Below are positions 19,940 to 28,881 of a stretch of DNA of 64,000 nucleotides, piece by piece. Origin of the DNA: Pseudomonas mosselii (GTDB lineage: Bacteria; Pseudomonadota; Gammaproteobacteria; Pseudomonadales; Pseudomonadaceae). A program made the position numbers and the translations under genes. A model generated the notes under the pieces. The model worked only from the letters and a program-made list of their open reading frames with translations, ran no database searches and was not told the origin of the DNA. The stretch covers positions 1-64,000 of the forward strand of contig NZ_QJRP01000022.1 of NCBI RefSeq assembly GCF_003205295.1, given 5' to 3'. The first letter of the stretch is position 1. Each line of letters opens with the position of its first letter.

Positions 19940-21945
19940 GCATGAACATGACCGTCGAGCTTTCACCGCACCTGGCGCGGCCCGCGGACCAGCAGCAAGC
20001 GCTGCTGCGCCTGCAAGGGGTCAGCCGCAGCTTCATGGCCGGCGACCGCGAGTTCCTGGCGCTCAAGGGCATCGACCTGGAGATTCATGCTGGCGAGCTG
20101 GTGGCGATCATCGGCGCCTCGGGCTCGGGCAAGTCGACCCTGATGAACATCCTCGGCTGCCTGGACCATGCCAGCGCGGGCAGCTACCAGGTCAGCGGCC
20201 AGGAAACCCGCGACCTGAACGACGACGCCCTGGCCGCGCTGCGCCGCGACCATTTCGGCTTCATCTTCCAGCGCTACCACCTGTTGCCGCACCTGGATGC
20301 CCTGCGCAATGTGGAAATTCCGGCGGTGTATGCCGGCGTGCCCCAGGCCGGGCGCCATGCCCGCGCCCGCGAACTGCTCGGCCGGCTGGGCCTGGCCAGC
20401 CACCTGGCGCACCGCCCGAGCCAGCTGTCCGGCGGCCAGCAGCAGCGGGTGAGCATCTGCCGGGCGCTGATGAACGGCGGCGAGGTGATCCTTGCCGACG
20501 AACCCACCGGCGCGCTCGACACCGCCAGCGGCAAGGAGGTGATGAATATCCTGCTGGAGCTGCACGGCGCCGGGCACACGGTGATCCTGGTGACCCACGA
20601 CCCCAAGGTCGCCGCCCATGCCGAGCGGATCATCGAGGTCAGCGACGGGCAGATCGTCAGCGACCGCCGCACCCGGCCCGAAGCGCCGACGCCGGCCGCC
20701 GGGGCCACACCGGCCCGCGAGCAGGCGCCGCGGCGGCTGGTGGCCAGCCTGGGGTTGTTCCGCGAGGCCTTCAAGATGGCCTGGATCGCCCTGGTCTCGC
20801 ACCGCATGCGCACCTTGCTGACGATGCTCGGGATCATCATCGGCATCACCTCGGTGGTTTCGATCTCGGCCATCGGCGAAGGCGCCAAGGGCTACGTGCT
20901 CAAGGACATCCAGGCGATCGGCAGCAACACCATCGACATCTACTCAGGCACCAGTTTCGGCGACAGCCGGGCGAAAGCCATCGAAACCCTGATGCCGGCG
21001 GATGTGACGGCGCTCAACGAGCTCTACTACGTCGACAGCGCCACCCCGGTGATCGGCCAGAGTTCGCTGGTGCGTTACCGCAACATCGACGCCGACGTGC
21101 AGCTCAACGGCGTCAGCGAGCAGTACTTCCAGGTACGCAACATCCCGCTGGCGTCGGGGATCGTGTTCAGCGCCGACGATGCCCGGCGTCAGGCCCAGGT
21201 GGTAGTGATCGACCACAACACGCGCAAGCGCCTGTTCGGCGACGGGGTCAACCCGCTGGGGCAGGTGATCCTGGTTGGCAAGCTGCCTTGCACGGTGATC
21301 GGTGTGACCGCCGAGAACAAGAACCTGTTCGTCGCCGGCAACTCGCTGAACGTGTGGATGCCCTATGAGACCGCCGCCGGGCGCGTGCTTGGCCAGCGCC
21401 ATCTGGACAGCATCAGCGTGCGGATCAAGGACGGCATGCCGAGCAAGCGGGTCGAGGAAGAGGTCAACAAGCTGATGCTGCAGCGGCATGGGACCAAGGA
21501 TTTCTTCACCAACAACCTCGACAGCATCATGCAGACCGTGCAGAAGACCAGCCGCTCGCTGACCCTGCTGTTATCGCTGATCGCGGTGATCTCGCTGGTG
21601 GTGGGGGGGATCGGGGTGATGAACATCATGCTGGTGTCGGTTACCGAGCGGACCCGGGAGATCGGCATTCGCATGGCGGTGGGGGCGCGGCAGTCCGATA
21701 TCCGCCAGCAGTTCCTGGTGGAGGCGGTGATGGTCTGCCTGATCGGTGGGGTGATCGGGATCGGTCTGTCCTATGGGATCGGTTATCTGTTCGCGTTGTT
21801 CGTCAAGCAGTGGGAAATGGTGTTTTCGCTGGGGTCGATCATCACGGCGTTCGTGTGTTCGACGCTGATCGGGATCGTGTTCGGCTTCGTGCCGGCGAGG
21901 AACGCGGCGCGGCTGGACCCCATCGAGGCGTTGGCGCGGGATTAG
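19936..21945 (+). CDS. macB: MacB-like ABC exporter, fused ATPase and permease
   Basis: A 669-residue protein with the MacB layout. The N-terminal ATPase has Walker A GASGSGKST, signature LSGGQQQRVS and Walker B VILADEPTGALD. A linker of about 30 residues rich in Ala and Pro follows. A first membrane helix lies near residue 290, then a large periplasmic domain, then three C-terminal helices of the FtsX/MacB permease type containing VTERTREIGIRMAVGARQ. The start may be GTG at 19936, which overlaps the macA stop, or ATG at 19942. Overlap with macA shows one transcription unit. Such transporters form a dimer, use ATP to drive a mechanical cycle, and expel substrates from the periplasm through a TolC-type channel. 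Here the likely substrate is the lipopeptide made by the upstream synthetases. Confidence 0.92.
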   Translation: MSMNMTVELSPHLARPADQQQALLRLQGVSRSFMAGDREFLALKGIDLEIHAGELVAIIGASGSGKSTLMNILGCLDHASAGSYQVSGQETRDLNDDALAALRRDHFGFIFQRYHLLPHLDALRNVEIPAVYAGVPQAGRHARARELLGRLGLASHLAHRPSQLSGGQQQRVSICRALMNGGEVILADEPTGALDTASGKEVMNILLELHGAGHTVILVTHDPKVAAHAERIIEVSDGQIVSDRRTRPEAPTPAAGATPAREQAPRRLVASLGLFREAFKMAWIALVSHRMRTLLTMLGIIIGITSVVSISAIGEGAKGYVLKDIQAIGSNTIDIYSGTSFGDSRAKAIETLMPADVTALNELYYVDSATPVIGQSSLVRYRNIDADVQLNGVSEQYFQVRNIPLASGIVFSADDARRQAQVVVIDHNTRKRLFGDGVNPLGQVILVGKLPCTVIGVTAENKNLFVAGNSLNVWMPYETAAGRVLGQRHLDSISVRIKDGMPSKRVEEEVNKLMLQRHGTKDFFTNNLDSIMQTVQKTSRSLTLLLSLIAVISLVVGGIGVMNIMLVSVTERTREIGIRMAVGARQSDIRQQFLVEAVMVCLIGGVIGIGLSYGIGYLFALFVKQWEMVFSLGSIITAFVCSTLIGIVFGFVPARNAARLDPIEALARD

Positions 21946-22066
21946 ACGGCCTTGCCCCTGGCGCACGGCAATGGTTCATCATGTCGCATATGGCATTCGT
22001 GCGTTTCTCGTGCACACTGTGTAAGGCCATGTTGTCAGTGGCGTAATCCATGGTACGAGGGACGCA

Positions 22067-22876
22067 ATGAGCGGACGTTGTCTGGGCCTGTCTGTGTTGT
22101 TGTCGTTCGCCTTGGCGGTGGTGCCCAAGCTCGCCGGTGCCGCTGACGCCTGCCAGCACCTCACCGCCACCGGCAACCCGGACTATCCACCCTACCTCTG
22201 GCGTGATCCGCATGACCCTGAACGGCTGATAGGCGCCAACGCCGACCTGCTCAAGCAGGTGGCCAAGGAGCTTGGACTGGTGGTGGATGTGGTGTATGTC
22301 GGGCCTTGGTCCAGAGCCCAGGAAGAGGTGAATACCGGGCGTATCGACATGCTCGCGGGGTATTTTCGCACCCAGGCTCGGGAGCAACTGGTGGATTTCG
22401 TCAGCCCGCCGTTCCTGTTCAACTCCAGCGTCGTCTGGGTACGCAAGGGCGAGGGCTTCGCCTACCGCGACTGGTCCGACCTCAAGGGGCGACGCGGCGG
22501 GACGCTGGTCAACAACAGCCACGGCCAGGCCTTCGACGACTATGCCCGGGCGCAGCTCAACCTCGAGGCCGTGCCCAGCGTCACCCAGGCCTTTCAGAAG
22601 CTGCTGCTCAAGCGCAGCGAGTATGTGATCTTCGAACACTACCCCGGGCTGGCCCTGGCCCGCACGCTGGGCAAGGAACAGGCGCTTGAAGTGCTCGAAC
22701 CGCCGGTCTCCAGCGAGGGGTTGTACCTGGCGGTGTCGCACAAGTCCGGCTGCAACAAACCGGCGTTGCGCGACCAGCTGGCGCGCAAGATGAAGGCGCT
22801 GGCCGCAGGCCCCTTGCCCGAGCAACTGGTGGCCGAAAATCTGCAACGCTGGCAACGCCAGCAGGCCGGCCAATAG
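22067..22876 (+). CDS. Periplasmic solute-binding protein, family 3 (amino-acid type)
   Basis: A 269-residue protein with a clear signal peptide (cleavage probably near LAGAADA). It has the two-lobed fold of family 3 solute-binding proteins: TGNPDYPPYLWRDP near the N-terminus, IDMLAGYFRTQAREQLVDF in the first lobe, and a second-lobe stretch containing GGTLVNNSHGQAFDD. The ATG at 22067 has GAGGGA upstream. No permease or ATPase gene adjoins it, so it may be an orphan that uses another transporter or acts in sensing. The ligand cannot be told from the sequence; amino acids or small polar compounds are usual for this family. Confidence 0.8.
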   Translation: MSGRCLGLSVLLSFALAVVPKLAGAADACQHLTATGNPDYPPYLWRDPHDPERLIGANADLLKQVAKELGLVVDVVYVGPWSRAQEEVNTGRIDMLAGYFRTQAREQLVDFVSPPFLFNSSVVWVRKGEGFAYRDWSDLKGRRGGTLVNNSHGQAFDDYARAQLNLEAVPSVTQAFQKLLLKRSEYVIFEHYPGLALARTLGKEQALEVLEPPVSSEGLYLAVSHKSGCNKPALRDQLARKMKALAAGPLPEQLVAENLQRWQRQQAGQ

Positions 22877-22992
22877 GCTTTGCGTCATTTGCGCGCTTGC
22901 GGTCCAGTGCCTTTGATCTAAGGCGTGGCAGCCGATGGCCTATGCTGTTGCGGCGAACCACATCCCTGTTTCCCTAGCGAAGGTGTTCATTC

Positions 22993-23673
22993 ATGAGCAA
23001 GCCTACTGTCGTACTGGTACACGGTTTCTGGGGCGGGGCCGCCCATTGGGGCAAGGTGATCGTCGAGCTGGCGCGCAGGGGCATCACGCATGTCCGCGCC
23101 GTGGAGCTGCCGCTGACCTCACTGGCGGATGACGCCGAGCGCACGCGCAAGATGGTGGCGCAGGTCGGCGGGCCGGTGCTGCTGGTCGGCCACTCCTATG
23201 GCGGAGCGGTGATCACCCAGGCGGGCAACCAGGCCAATGTAACGGGGCTGGTCTACATCGCGGCCTTCGCACCCGATGCGGGCGAAAGCCCAGGCGCACT
23301 GACCCAGCAGCATCCCCCGCTGGCGGCTCCGAACCTGGCGCCGGACAGCGACGGCTACCTGTGGATCAAGGCCGACAAGTTCCATGAGAGCTTCTGCCAG
23401 GACCTGTCGGCGGACGAGGCGCTGGTCATGGCGGTGACGCAGAAGGCGCCGCTTGCGAGCACCTTTGGCGACACCATCGTTGATCCGGCGTGGAAGCACA
23501 AACCGTCGTGGTACCAGGTCTCCAGCCAGGATCACATGATCGCACCGGCCAACCAGCAGATGATGTCGGCGCGGTTGCAGGCGCGCAAGGTCATCACCCT
23601 GGATGCCAGTCACGCGTCGCTGGCCTCCCGGGCCAAGGAAGTCGCCGCGTTGATCGAGGAGGCGCTGGGCTAG
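22993..23673 (+). CDS. Alpha/beta-fold hydrolase (esterase-like)
   Basis: A 226-residue cytoplasmic protein that starts with VVLVHGFWGGAAHW, the oxyanion-hole strand typical of the alpha/beta hydrolase fold. The nucleophile elbow GHSYGG lies near residue 62-67. A conserved Asp region (SSQDHMIAP) follows near 178, and a likely catalytic His sits in DASHASL near 201. The size and the lack of a signal peptide resemble small Pseudomonas esterase/hydrolase proteins annotated only by fold. It is monocistronic: it follows a binding-protein gene after 116 bases and faces a small lipoprotein gene on the other strand. The substrate is unknown. Confidence 0.8.
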   Translation: MSKPTVVLVHGFWGGAAHWGKVIVELARRGITHVRAVELPLTSLADDAERTRKMVAQVGGPVLLVGHSYGGAVITQAGNQANVTGLVYIAAFAPDAGESPGALTQQHPPLAAPNLAPDSDGYLWIKADKFHESFCQDLSADEALVMAVTQKAPLASTFGDTIVDPAWKHKPSWYQVSSQDHMIAPANQQMMSARLQARKVITLDASHASLASRAKEVAALIEEALG

Positions 23674-23674
23674 C

Positions 23675-23956
23675 TCAGCCCTTGCACCTGGCCACGACCA
23701 CCTGGCAGGTGTGCGGCGTGCCGCCCGACCTGCCAGCGTAGCGCACGCAGCTGTCCAGCGACTTCTTGCTGGCCATGGCGAGGGTGGGGCCGAAGGCCAG
23801 GCCACCCTCGCCGCTGCTGGGCAGGGCCTTGGCATAGCAAGCGGAGCCTTGTGCTGCGTAGCGGGTGGTGGCGTGTTTGCTCGAACAGCCTGCGCTCAGG
23901 GACAGTGAGGCGGCAAGCAGGGTGAGCAGCACTGCCTGCCTGGGGCGGGTGGCCAT
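23675..23956 (-). CDS. Small putative lipoprotein
   Basis: A 93-residue protein with a basic N-terminus, a hydrophobic stretch and a lipobox LSAGC at about residues 20-24, so it is likely attached to a membrane after cleavage before Cys24. The mature part is short and contains three further Cys residues (in ACYAK, DSCVR, HTCQV) and a Cys near the end, which suggests disulfides in the periplasm. I do not recognise a family. It converges with the hydrolase gene, leaving one base between the stops. Confidence 0.65.
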   Translation of the reverse strand: MATRPRQAVLLTLLAASLSLSAGCSSKHATTRYAAQGSACYAKALPSSGEGGLAFGPTLAMASKKSLDSCVRYAGRSGGTPHTCQVVVARCKG

Positions 23957-24048
23957 GGCGAGCTCCTGGGGCGGCGTGGTTTCAGGGTGTGGGCCTGTTT
24001 AGATTAGCTGGAGTCGCTTCGCTTGGCGTGGGTTTCGTCATGACGCTG

Positions 24049-24129
24049 TCGCGGGGCAAGCCCGCTCCCACGCTATCTTCCAGGTCATTCAGGCATGTTT
24101 CACAGCGTGGGAGCGGGCTTGCCCCGCGA
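24049..24129. repeat. REP inverted pair
   Basis: Two copies of a putida-type REP sequence (TCGCGGGGCAAGCCCGCTCC and its reverse complement, about 26 bases each) face each other about 30 bases apart. They lie in the 364-base gap between the small lipoprotein gene and the MHYT-GGDEF-EAL gene. Similar copies occur near 28823 and 59258 in this window. Nothing else is recognisable in the gap. Confidence 0.85.
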
Positions 24130-24320
24130 TGAGGTCCGAGACGACCAATGGCAATATGCCTTCAATTACTGGGCAATGCGCTCTAGCCCAGTCCCTGCGG
24201 CGCCTCCGGTCAATCATTGGATCCACTCAGACCCGCGAAAACCCCGTGCGTTTCGCCAAAGCTTGAGTACAATTATCGGCTTTTCCCGGGCCGTTCTTCG
24301 GCCTGCTCCTGGAAGTGCGA

Positions 24321-26408
24321 ATGCTGATCGGTAGTTACTCCTCCTCGCTGGTGTTGATCTCGCTGTGCGTGGCCATCCTTGCCTCCTATACGGCCCTGGA
24401 CCTCACCGGGCGCATTGCCACGGCCAAGGGGCGGGCGGTGTACTTGTGGATGGGCGGCGGGGCGTTCGCCATGGGCATCGGTATCTGGTCGATGCACTTC
24501 ATCGGCATGCTGGCGTTCAGCTTGCCGATCGAACTGGGTTATGACACCACACTTACGGTCCTGTCGCTGCTGATCGCGGTGGCCTCCTCGGGCTTTGCCC
24601 TGTGGTTGGTGAGCCAGCCGAAACTGCCGTGGCTGCAGTTGGTATTCGGCGCCTTGATCATGGGCACCGGCATTGCCTGCATGCATTACATGGGCATGGC
24701 CGCACTGCGCATGCAGCCGGGTATCGACTACGATCCGACGCTGTTTGGCGCATCGCTGGCCATCGCGGTGGGTGCCTCGGCGGCGGCGTTGTGGATCGCC
24801 TTCCGCCTGCGCCAGCACACCCCCTATGTGCGCCAGATCCGCGGCGTCGCGGCGGTGGTGATGGGCATCGCCATCGTCGGCATGCACTATACCGGCATGG
24901 CCGCGGCCAACTTCCCGGCGGGCAGCTTCTGTGGCGCGCTGACCACGGGCCTGGCTGGCGACGGCCTGGACTACCTGGTGCTGATCACCACCCTGGCGGT
25001 GCTGGCGGTGGCCCTGCTGACCTCGGTGCTGGATGCCCGCCTGGAGGCGCGCACGGCGGAGCTGGCACGTTCGCTGACCCTGGCCAACCAGGAACTGACC
25101 CAACTGGCCCTGCACGACACCCTGACCGGATTGCCCAACCGCACGCTGCTGGCCGACCGTATCGACCAGGCCATGGGCCGGGTGGCGGAGCAGGGCGGCT
25201 GCTTCGCCCTGATGTTCATCGACCTGGACGGTTTCAAGCCGGTCAACGATGCCTTTGGCCACCATGTCGGCGACCTGCTGCTCAAGGCCGTGGCGGCGCG
25301 TCTGCGCGGCCACCTGCACAGCCAGGACACCCTGGCGCGGATCGGCGGCGACGAGTTCGTGCTGTTGGTGGAGCTGGACGAGCCGGACGACGCCATGAAC
25401 GTCGCGGTCAAGCAGGTCAACCTGATGGCCAGGCCGTTCCGCGTGGCCGAGCACGACCTGCAACTGTCGGCAAGCCTGGGCATCGTGTTGTACCCGGGCA
25501 ACGGGCTGGACCAGCACGAGCTGCTGCGCAACGCCGACGCGGCCATGTACCACGCCAAGAGCGCCGGTAAGAACGGCTACAGCTTCTTCGACGCCTCGAT
25601 GAACAGCAACGCGCGCCAGCAACTGCAATTGCTGCAGGATCTGCGCACGGCCCTGGAGCACCAGCAGTTCCGTCTGCACTACCAGCCCAAGTTCGACGCC
25701 GTGCAGCGCCAACCTATCGGTGCCGAGGCCCTGCTGCGCTGGGAGCATCCGCAACATGGCCTGATGCTGCCGGACCGCTTCATCGGCCTGGCCGAGAAGA
25801 CCGGCCTGATCATTCCGATCGGCGAGTGGGTGCTGGGCGAAGCCTGCCGGCAAATGCGCCAGTGGCTGGATGAGGGCAACGACGGCTGGCGCATCGCGGT
25901 CAACCTGTCGGCCATCCAGTTCTGCCATGCCGGGCTGGTCGACAGCGTGGCCCAGGCGCTGAACGAGAACGGCCTGCCGGCCAACCGCCTGACCCTGGAA
26001 ATCACCGAGACTACCGCCATGCGCGATGCCGACGCCAGCCTGCATGTGCTGCAGCGTCTGTCGGACATGGGCGTAGACCTGTCGATCGACGATTTCGGTA
26101 CCGGGTATTCCAGCCTGATGTACCTCAAGCGCCTTCCGGCCAACGAGCTGAAGATCGACCGCGGCTTCGTGCGCGACCTGGAGCAGGACAGCGACGATGC
26201 GGCGATCGTCTCGGCCATCGTCGCCCTGGGCCAGGCGCTGGGCTTGCGGATTGTCGCCGAAGGGGTGGAAACCGACCGCCAGCAGGACTTCCTGACACGT
26301 CTGGGGTGCGACTCGCTGCAGGGCTACCTGCTTGGCCAGCCGGTGCCGCCCGAACAATTCATGAAGGGATTGCAGGTGTTGAAGGCACGCCAGGAACAGG
26401 CAAGCTAG
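24321..26408 (+). CDS. mucR: MHYT-GGDEF-EAL cyclic-di-GMP protein, MucR-like
   Basis: A 695-residue inner-membrane protein. The N-terminal half has seven hydrophobic segments with the three MHYT motifs (WSMHFIGM, CMHYMGM, GMHYTGM), a family thought to sense oxygen, CO or NO through a bound metal. A GGDEF domain follows with an intact RIGGDEF motif near residue 345. The EAL domain then has an intact AEALLRWEHP stretch, ITETTAM, DDFGTGYSSL and a final AEGVET motif. Both enzymatic domains therefore look active. P. aeruginosa MucR, linked to alginate control, and NbdA share this layout. NbdA has a degenerate GGDEF, so this one is closer to MucR. ATG 24321 is chosen over GTG 24315 because GGAAG lies five bases upstream of it. 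Confidence 0.88.
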   Translation: MLIGSYSSSLVLISLCVAILASYTALDLTGRIATAKGRAVYLWMGGGAFAMGIGIWSMHFIGMLAFSLPIELGYDTTLTVLSLLIAVASSGFALWLVSQPKLPWLQLVFGALIMGTGIACMHYMGMAALRMQPGIDYDPTLFGASLAIAVGASAAALWIAFRLRQHTPYVRQIRGVAAVVMGIAIVGMHYTGMAAANFPAGSFCGALTTGLAGDGLDYLVLITTLAVLAVALLTSVLDARLEARTAELARSLTLANQELTQLALHDTLTGLPNRTLLADRIDQAMGRVAEQGGCFALMFIDLDGFKPVNDAFGHHVGDLLLKAVAARLRGHLHSQDTLARIGGDEFVLLVELDEPDDAMNVAVKQVNLMARPFRVAEHDLQLSASLGIVLYPGNGLDQHELLRNADAAMYHAKSAGKNGYSFFDASMNSNARQQLQLLQDLRTALEHQQFRLHYQPKFDAVQRQPIGAEALLRWEHPQHGLMLPDRFIGLAEKTGLIIPIGEWVLGEACRQMRQWLDEGNDGWRIAVNLSAIQFCHAGLVDSVAQALNENGLPANRLTLEITETTAMRDADASLHVLQRLSDMGVDLSIDDFGTGYSSLMYLKRLPANELKIDRGFVRDLEQDSDDAAIVSAIVALGQALGLRIVAEGVETDRQQDFLTRLGCDSLQGYLLGQPVPPEQFMKGLQVLKARQEQAS

Positions 26409-26668
26409 ACGGCGCTGCGCATGGGGCTGGTCAGCAGGTCGAAGGTTTCCATCTCGGCCTCCACCGCCTCGATGATCCGCTCGACATCGGCGGCGGGCAT
26501 GATGGTGGCGCAGGGAATGCCGGCGATCGCCAGCAGGGTTTCGCCAGTGGCCCGGTCGAACAGCCGGGCAACCATGCTGCGCGGGGCGTCCATGCTGGCC
26601 TCGAAGCCCAGCGGATGGAAATGCCAGCGCATCACCTGGCAGGCGTTGGGGAACGTCATCTTGTTCAT
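26405..26668 (-). CDS. DUF1652 family protein
   Basis: An 87-residue cytoplasmic protein. The ATG at 26668 has a strong AAGGAGG upstream, so a longer upstream reading is not used. The sequence pattern, ACQVMRWHFHPLGFEASM then ARLFDRATGETLLAIAGI, matches the small DUF1652 proteins common in Pseudomonas genomes. The function of this family is not known to me. It overlaps the end of the MucR-like gene by four bases on the opposite strand. Confidence 0.75.
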   Translation of the reverse strand: MNKMTFPNACQVMRWHFHPLGFEASMDAPRSMVARLFDRATGETLLAIAGIPCATIMPAADVERIIEAVEAEMETFDLLTSPMRSAV

Positions 26669-26966
26669 GCCAGCCTCCTTGTTCGGATCCTGAACGCGGT
26701 GATTCCGTAGCAATAGCACTGTGGCCGTCCTGGCCTGTCGGGACTCTAACCATAGCACCTGCCATGGCAGTATTCGCTGGAAAATATGGCAGATGTACTA
26801 ATACATGACGCCAGTCACAGTCCTGTAACGATGAACGGTGGGTGTTCATTGGCTGGGGCAAACGTTTTCCCCGCAGGTGGGCGGCTGGCAGCGATGGTCG
26901 CTCTGCTATGGTTACCGGCAGTGCTTTTCGGACCAGCGGTGCCGGCCGGCAGACAGGGAGACAGTC

Positions 26967-28196
26967 ATGCGTTATTCCACGCTCACCCAACGTATCGCCG
27001 GTCACGCGGTCACCGCCTGGGACATTCACTACCAGGCGCTGGAACAACGCCGGCAGGGGCGCGAAATTTTCCTGCTGTCGGTGGGCGACCCCGACTTCGA
27101 CACCCCGGCCCCGGTGGTCGAGGCTGCTGTGGCCAGCCTGCGGCGCGGCGATACGCATTACAGCGATGTGCGCGGCAGCCTCGCCCTGCGTGAAGCCGTG
27201 GTGCGCCATAGCCTACTGCCTCTGGACCCCGCGCAGGTAGTGGTGACCGCTGGAGCGCAGTGTGGTCTGTTTGCGACCTTCCAGTGCCTGTTCGAACCTG
27301 GCGACGAGGTGATCGTCGCCGACCCCATGTATGTGACCTACCACGGAGTGTTCGGCGCCTGCGGTGCCGTGCCCATACAGGTCGCGACAAGAGCGGAGCA
27401 GGGGTTTCGCCTGGACCCTGCGGCGGTGGCCAGGGCGATCACCCCTCGCACCCGGGGCCTGTTGCTCAACAGTCCGCACAACCCGACGGGCGCTGCGATC
27501 GCCCTGGCCGACCTGGAGTGCCTGGCGCGGTTATGCCGGGCGCACGACCTGTGGCTGATCTGCGACGACGTCTACCAGTCGCTGCTGTACGACGGCGAGG
27601 CGCCAAATCCGCTGGATTTGCCGGGTATGGCCGAGCGCTGTGTGTCGATCGGTAGCCTGTCCAAGTCCCATGCCATGAGCGGCTGGCGCGTCGGTTGGGT
27701 GATCGGCCCGCCGCTGTTCGCCCGGCACCTCGGTACCTTGGTCATGAACATGCTGTTCGGCCTGCCGGAGTTCGTCATGCATGCGGCCTGCGTGGCCCTG
27801 GACCAGACCAGGGATGACGTGCGGCGGATGCGCGAGATATACCGGCAGCGACGGGACAGGGTGTGCGCGGTGCTGGAAGGCTGTCCCGGCATTCTCGTCC
27901 ATCGGCCGGTCGGGGGGATGTTCGTGATGCTCGACATCCGTGGCACCGGGCTTGGCGCCCAGGCGTTCGCCCAGCACCTGCTGGACGAGGAGGGCGTGGC
28001 GTTGTTGCCGGGGGATGGTTTCGGGCCGAGCGCGGCGGGGCATCTGCGCCTAGGGCTGGTGCTGGAGGCCGCTGTGCTGGAGCAGGTGTGCCGACGCATC
28101 GCCGCTTGCGCGCTGCGGGTGCTAGCCGAGCAGCCCGGCGGCGATGTTGATGGTGAAGCCGAGGATCGCCGTGTTGAACACGAAACCTACCAGTGA
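26967..28196 (+). CDS. PLP-dependent aminotransferase, class I/II
   Basis: A 409-residue fold-type I aminotransferase. ATG 26967 follows CAGGGAG. It has LSVGDPDFDTP near the N-terminus, the glycine-rich GAQCGLF cofactor loop, NSPHNPTGA near 172, a DDVYQSLLYDG Asp/Tyr pair, and the Schiff-base lysine in SLSKSHAMSGWRVGW near residue 233. A conserved Arg in the C-terminal HLRLGL stretch would bind the substrate carboxylate. The last 25 residues are highly polar and read across the 3' end of the convergent DUF1345 gene (75-base overlap). They are unlike normal family C-termini, so the native stop may have been lost. The substrate is uncertain; it resembles arginine:pyruvate and aspartate-type transaminases in general layout. 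The 298-base region upstream holds no other gene. Confidence 0.85.
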   Translation: MRYSTLTQRIAGHAVTAWDIHYQALEQRRQGREIFLLSVGDPDFDTPAPVVEAAVASLRRGDTHYSDVRGSLALREAVVRHSLLPLDPAQVVVTAGAQCGLFATFQCLFEPGDEVIVADPMYVTYHGVFGACGAVPIQVATRAEQGFRLDPAAVARAITPRTRGLLLNSPHNPTGAAIALADLECLARLCRAHDLWLICDDVYQSLLYDGEAPNPLDLPGMAERCVSIGSLSKSHAMSGWRVGWVIGPPLFARHLGTLVMNMLFGLPEFVMHAACVALDQTRDDVRRMREIYRQRRDRVCAVLEGCPGILVHRPVGGMFVMLDIRGTGLGAQAFAQHLLDEEGVALLPGDGFGPSAAGHLRLGLVLEAAVLEQVCRRIAACALRVLAEQPGGDVDGEAEDRRVEHETYQ

Positions 28197-28769
28197 GTGG
28201 GCCAGCACCACCCTGCGCATGGCCCGCCCGGCAACGCCGATGTCCGAGGTCTGCACGGCGACGTTGATGGTGAACGAGAAGTAGTGGAAGTCCCAGTAGT
28301 CCGGGTTGCGCTCGCCATCGGCGAAACGCAGGGGCGGCTCATGGCGGTCGCCGGTGTAGAACAGCCGGGCGTAGTGCAGGCTGAAGATGCAGCCGATCAA
28401 TAGCCATGACCCGGCCACCGTCAGCCCGGTGTACAGGTAGTGCAGGGCCAGTGCGCCGCCCTCCAGGCCGCGGCTGGACACCAGTTGCAGGGTGACGGCG
28501 GCCAGGCTGGCGATGGCCGAGACACAGACGGTGATCAGCACCAGGCCGGCGTTTTCATCCTCGATGCGGGCGACCTTGCGTACCCGCTCGGCATTGGCCC
28601 GCAGGCTCAGCCACAAGGCCATCGCCAGGTACAGCCAGACGCCGAGGTTCCAGCCGGCGAGGATATGCTGCACGGTGTCGCCGGCGGGAATCAGCCAGCC
28701 GCCGAGCAGGCCGGCCAGGGTGGCGACGCTCAGACGGGGATGGGTGCGGGTGAGGTGGTGAAAGGCCAT
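28122..28769 (-). CDS. DUF1345 family membrane protein
   Basis: A 215-residue protein with five likely membrane helices. It carries the family hallmark DYWDFHYFSFTINVAVQTSD near residue 160. Most DUF1345 proteins have this four- or five-helix layout, and none has a settled function known to me. It is transcribed toward the aminotransferase gene, and the two coding regions overlap by 75 bases at their 3' ends. Confidence 0.82.
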   Translation of the reverse strand: MAFHHLTRTHPRLSVATLAGLLGGWLIPAGDTVQHILAGWNLGVWLYLAMALWLSLRANAERVRKVARIEDENAGLVLITVCVSAIASLAAVTLQLVSSRGLEGGALALHYLYTGLTVAGSWLLIGCIFSLHYARLFYTGDRHEPPLRFADGERNPDYWDFHYFSFTINVAVQTSDIGVAGRAMRRVVLAHSLVGFVFNTAILGFTINIAAGLLG

Positions 28770-28822
28770 GCGGTCCCTTGGCGGATGGGCGTGGGTTGAA
28801 CTGTAGACCAGATGTGGCCCTA

Positions 28823-28848
28823 TCGCGGGGCAAGCCCGCTCCCACGCA
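28823..28848. repeat. Single REP element
   Basis: One copy of the same REP sequence as the pair near 24049 (TCGCGGGGCAAGCCCGCTCC followed by CACGCA). It lies between the start of the DUF1345 gene and the end of the nnrS-like gene. Confidence 0.8.
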
Positions 28849-28881
28849 ACTCATTCAATGCGCGCAGCCCATACAGGTCGT

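Noticed and set aside
24273..27209. A 978-codon open frame on the minus strand
   Set aside because: It crosses several good genes (MucR-like protein, DUF1652, aminotransferase) and shows only shadow composition.
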